A stretch of DNA of 8,676 nucleotides, taken from assembly GCA_937910665.1 (NCBI GenBank), contig CALEPR010000086.1:1-8676 (forward strand), read 5' to 3'. The number at the start of each line of letters is the position of its first letter. Positions within the stretch are counted from its first letter, which is position 1. Made by a program: the position numbers and the translations under genes. The notes beneath the pieces are model-generated. The model was not told where the DNA came from, ran no database searches, and saw only the letters and a program-made list of their open reading frames with translations. Shown piece by piece: positions 6,855 through 8,676 of this stretch. This stretch comes from an uncultured Selenomonadales bacterium (GTDB lineage: Bacteria; Bacillota; Negativicutes; Selenomonadales; Selenomonadaceae).

Positions 6855-7460
6855 TCACGTGCGCTTGACTATGTCGCCTTTTTGAATCAGATAACTGTTT
6901 CCATCCACTCGACAAACAGAATATTCTGCATTAACTTCGATAACTCTCGCCGTGCAGATTGAAATTGTTTTCATGCCGACAATTTTTCCATTGACAGTAA
7001 TGGGTTCAAGTTCTCTGGAAATCATCAAAACTTCGCCCAACTGAAGTCCGCTCGTCGAACCTTGATCGATATAGACTCTCTCGCCGTCAATATCCGCAAT
7101 TCTAGCGACGAAAGGATTGGTTGCCTGTAATTCCTTCAAAAATTTTTCTGCAGCCTCGTGACAGGCAGAAATTAAGGCTGTCTTGCTGTCTTTGCCAGCT
7201 TTTTCTCCGCTGAAAGTTTTTGCAAAAACAATTTCGCCGGACTTGTTATCGACAAATTTGACTTGAATTTCAACTTTGCCTTTCGACGCATCAAGATTTG
7301 CAATTTGTCCCAAAATTCCAAGTCCGTTTCCGCCGCTGTTTCCTTCTTCGGACACGCCGGTAAAAAGTCCCAAAATTCCGTTCACATTTTCTTTCGCCTG
7401 CGCCAAAATAATTTTTCCGACAACTGTGTAATCGGAACCGGTCTTGTTTCCAAAATCGAC
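6855..7460 (-). CDS. CsgG-like protein with FlgT-C-like tail (5' end lost at junction)
   Basis: About 201 C-terminal residues survive. The first part (FGNKTGSDYTVVGKI, then a Gly/Asn-rich loop, then KVEIQVKFVDNKSGEIVFAKTFSG) matches the second half of a CsgG-type domain, the fold of the curli outer-membrane secretion channel and of related envelope lipoproteins. Residues about 115-200 (FVARIADIDGERVYIDQGS onward) look like the beta-rich C-terminal domain of FlgT. The signal peptide and first half of the CsgG domain are missing. The frame happens to stay open on the minus strand to 7736, but those extra roughly 92 residues are Arg/Ala/Val-rich antisense of the GC-rich fragment and are not part of this protein. 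It is the first visible gene of an operon with the FlgT-like gene 30 bases downstream. Function is inferred from fold resemblance only. Confidence 0.7.
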   Translation of the reverse strand, partial: VDFGNKTGSDYTVVGKIILAQAKENVNGILGLFTGVSEEGNSGGNGLGILGQIANLDASKGKVEIQVKFVDNKSGEIVFAKTFSGEKAGKDSKTALISACHEAAEKFLKELQATNPFVARIADIDGERVYIDQGSTSGLQLGEVLMISRELEPITVNGKIVGMKTISICTARVIEVNAEYSVCRVDGNSYLIQKGDIVKRT

Positions 7461-7475
7461 GGCTTCGGCGGCGAC
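7452..7475. other. Junction between AT-rich block A and GC-rich block B
   Basis: The minus-strand CsgG-like homology ends here and a plus-strand BamA-like frame begins, with an abrupt change from roughly 40 to roughly 70 percent GC. The exact base cannot be fixed by eye. No inverted repeat, target-site duplication, tRNA or integrase accompanies the switch, which favours an assembly or amplification join over a mobile element. Confidence 0.75.
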
Positions 7476-7778
7476 ACGAGCGCGGTGCTCACGCGGTGCC
7501 AGACGCAGGAGGGCGCGGCGTACGATCCCGTCACCGTCTCGCGCGACGTCACGGCGCTGAACGACTCCGGCGAGTTCCAGGAGATCAGCGTGGACGCGCA
7601 GGACGGGGCGGACGGCGTCGCGGTCGTCTTCTACGTCAAGCGCAAGCTCCGCTACCAGGCGCCGCTCGTCGTGAAGGGCAACGACTTCTTCAGCGAGTCG
7701 AAGATCGCCAAGGAGGCGGGGCTGAAGGACGGCCACCTCTACAGCGAGGGCGAGCTCGCGGCGGCGGCGGCGCAGGTG
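7461..7778 (+). CDS. Fragment of BamA/Omp85-type POTRA region
   Basis: Outer-membrane assembly factor BamA folds and inserts beta-barrel proteins; its periplasmic POTRA repeats bind clients and partner lipoproteins. About 106 codons are readable, with neither start nor stop. The pattern is typical POTRA: EGAAYDPVTVSRDVTALND, then GEFQEISVDA, then GVAVVFYVKRK closing one repeat, followed by LVVKGNDFFSESKIAKEAGL opening the next. Codon use (GCG, GTC, CTC, AAG) is strongly GC-biased and unlike both flanks. Both ends are cut in mid-domain at the two junctions. Assignment to the Omp85/POTRA family is fairly firm. The source lineage is uncertain: a GC-rich diderm such as Verrucomicrobiota is my guess. 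Confidence 0.65.
7760..7778. other. Junction between block B and block C in a GC-rich repeat
   Basis: The stretch of GCG/GGC triplets followed by GCAGGTG is read as Ala-Ala-Ala-Gln-Val at the end of the POTRA fragment in one frame. In another frame it reads Gly-Gly-Gly-Gly-Ala-Gly-Val, the conserved glycine run of YtfJ-family proteins. A low-complexity stretch that fits both genes is a likely site for a false overlap during assembly. Confidence 0.7.
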
Positions 7779-7969
7779 TGTCGATCACGCCGATCGCGTT
7801 TCTCGTCATCATGCCGAATGATGTGAAGCTCTTGCAGCTTTCTGTCAATGCGGCAACGCCGAATGCAATCATCAATATGGTTCCGGATGTGATGGATAAG
7901 ATCACCGGCTTCCTCTCGAAGAAGCAGGACAGCAAAGAGAAGGCTGCCGCAGCAGACGACGCCGAATAA
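7769..7969 (+). CDS. ytfJ: YtfJ/GerW-family sporulation protein, C-terminal fragment
   Basis: Only the last 66 or so residues are present, starting in the glycine-rich segment GAGVSITPIAFLVI that marks this family. They continue through DVKLLQLSV and MVPDVMDKITGFLSKK to a charged Ala/Asp/Lys tail and a TAA stop. Family members are small proteins of roughly 110-180 residues found in endospore formers, with a role in spore germination. The molecular mechanism is not established from sequence. The N-terminal half is lost at the junction with the POTRA fragment. The next gene, rluB, follows after 25 bases, so the two are probably co-transcribed, as is common in Clostridia. Confidence 0.75.
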   Translation, partial: GAGVSITPIAFLVIMPNDVKLLQLSVNAATPNAIINMVPDVMDKITGFLSKKQDSKEKAAAADDAE

Positions 7970-7994
7970 TCACGGAAACAGCACGGAGACAAGC

Positions 7995-8676
7995 ATGGAA
8001 AAAATCAGAATACAGAAGATCCTTTCCGATGCCGGCTACTGCTCGCGCCGCAAGGCGGAGGCACTGATCGAAGCAGGCAAGGTCAAATGCAACGGGCATC
8101 CGGTTCGGCTCGGCGACAAGGCGCGCCCGACAGACCTCATCACCGTGAACGGAGAACAGGTCTATGTGCCGCGCAGAAAAGAATTTCGCTATATCATGCT
8201 GAATAAGCCGCGCGGATATGTCACAACCATGTCTGACGAGCAGGGGAGACGCTGTGTGACCGATCTGCTCGAAGACGTCGGAACGCGTGTGTATCCTGTC
8301 GGGCGGCTTGACCGCAACTCCGAAGGGCTGCTGCTCTTTACCAATGACGGCGCGTTTGCAAACGGCATCATGCACCCGTCGCGTGAGGTCTCCAAGACCT
8401 ATCGCGTGACCGTGCGTCCGCCGGTTTCCGATGAGCAGCTGGCGCAGATGTCCGCGGGCGTGACACTCGATGACGGCGTAAAGACTGCGCCTGCGAACAT
8501 TGTGACCAAGGTCACGGAGCCGACGCGTGTCGTTCTGCTCGTGACGATTCACGAGGGGAAGAAGCGCGAGGTGCGCCGGATGTGCGATGCAGTCGGGCTG
8601 GAGGTCGCGCGTCTGCGCAGAATCTCCATCGGTCCGGTCAAGCTCGGCATGCTGAAACCCGGCGAGTGGCGTGACC
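7995..8676 (+). CDS. rluB: RluB-type 23S rRNA pseudouridine synthase (3'-truncated)
   Basis: This enzyme converts specific uridines in the peptidyl-transferase region of 23S rRNA to pseudouridine. The frame runs from the ATG, with GGAG 6 bases upstream, off the window end: 227 codons are present and probably only around 10-20 are missing. Residues 1-60 are an S4 RNA-binding domain (IRIQKILSDAGYCSRRKAE). The catalytic domain starts at YIMLNKPRGYVTT (66-78). The catalytic aspartate is D106 in PVGRLDRNSEGLLLFTNDG. The family motifs SKTYRV and HEGKKREVRRMC are also intact. It fits the RsuA/RluB/RluE/RluF family, and the Firmicute RluB subgroup by length and context. Composition (about 58 percent GC) differs clearly from the first 7.4 kb. 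Confidence 0.94.
   Translation, partial: MEKIRIQKILSDAGYCSRRKAEALIEAGKVKCNGHPVRLGDKARPTDLITVNGEQVYVPRRKEFRYIMLNKPRGYVTTMSDEQGRRCVTDLLEDVGTRVYPVGRLDRNSEGLLLFTNDGAFANGIMHPSREVSKTYRVTVRPPVSDEQLAQMSAGVTLDDGVKTAPANIVTKVTEPTRVVLLVTIHEGKKREVRRMCDAVGLEVARLRRISIGPVKLGMLKPGEWRD

Noticed and set aside
7461..7778. GC-rich block as a genomic island or inserted element
   Set aside because: It has no integrase, transposase, terminal repeats or target duplication, and it is itself cut on both sides in mid-gene.
7263..7826. 187-codon plus-strand ORF as a complete gene
   Set aside because: Its first 66 or so codons are antisense of the CsgG-like gene, its middle is the true POTRA fragment, and its end runs out of frame into YtfJ. 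Only 7461-7778 is supported.
7496..7969. Single 157-codon plus-strand ORF as one protein
   Set aside because: Only the part after about 7769 matches YtfJ. The earlier Arg/Gly-rich part is the +1 frame of the POTRA fragment, so the ORF is an artefact of the junction.
7902..8552. 216-codon minus-strand ORF
   Set aside because: It lies antisense to rluB, whose S4 domain and catalytic motifs are clear. The minus frame is His/Arg-rich with no recognisable motif.

Overview
This window does not look like one natural piece of chromosome. By base composition, codon style and gene content it falls into three blocks. Block A (1 to about 7460) is AT-leaning; a hand count gives 22 G/C of 60 at 7201-7260. 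Block B (about 7461-7778) is very GC-rich, with 43 of 60 at 7501-7560. Block C (about 7769-8676) is intermediate, with 35 of 60 at 8221-8280. Each block carries typical genes of a different kind of bacterium, and two genes are cut in mid-domain exactly where the composition changes. The simplest reading is a chimeric metagenomic contig made of three sources. Recent horizontal transfer cannot be formally excluded from sequence alone.

Block A holds, in order: the 3' part of ruvB (+); ilvA/tdcB-type threonine ammonia-lyase with an ACT domain (-); a divergent promoter region; rnjA, ribonuclease J (+), with a short leader ORF overlapping its start; a convergent terminator region; pfkA, ATP-dependent phosphofructokinase (-); and an envelope gene pair (-), a FlgT-like secreted protein preceded by a truncated CsgG-like protein. 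RNase J and strong GGAGG ribosome binding sites point to Firmicutes, while secreted CsgG/FlgT-type proteins point to an outer membrane. Together they suggest a diderm Firmicute (Negativicutes, selenomonad-like). This is an inference.

Block B is a fragment of about 106 codons from an Omp85/BamA-type POTRA region (+), from a GC-rich diderm; a Verrucomicrobiota/Kiritimatiellae-type source is only a guess. Block C is the C-terminus of a YtfJ/GerW-family sporulation protein followed by rluB, a 23S rRNA pseudouridine synthase that runs off the window end. This pairing is typical of Clostridia. Spore-forming monoderm Clostridia do not carry BamA, which also argues that B and C do not belong together.

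Within block A the genes are housekeeping: Holliday-junction migration, amino-acid catabolism or isoleucine synthesis, RNA turnover, glycolysis and envelope or flagellar assembly. The regulatory layout is clean. ilvA and rnjA have divergent sigma-A-like promoters, rnjA and pfkA converge on two hairpin terminators, and pfkA has its own promoter and Shine-Dalgarno sequence. I saw no CRISPR array, tRNA, rRNA, insertion sequence, phage gene or defence system, and no convincing undescribed system. The most biologically interesting points are the rnjA leader ORF and the distribution of FlgT-like domains over a CsgG/FlgT-like pair.
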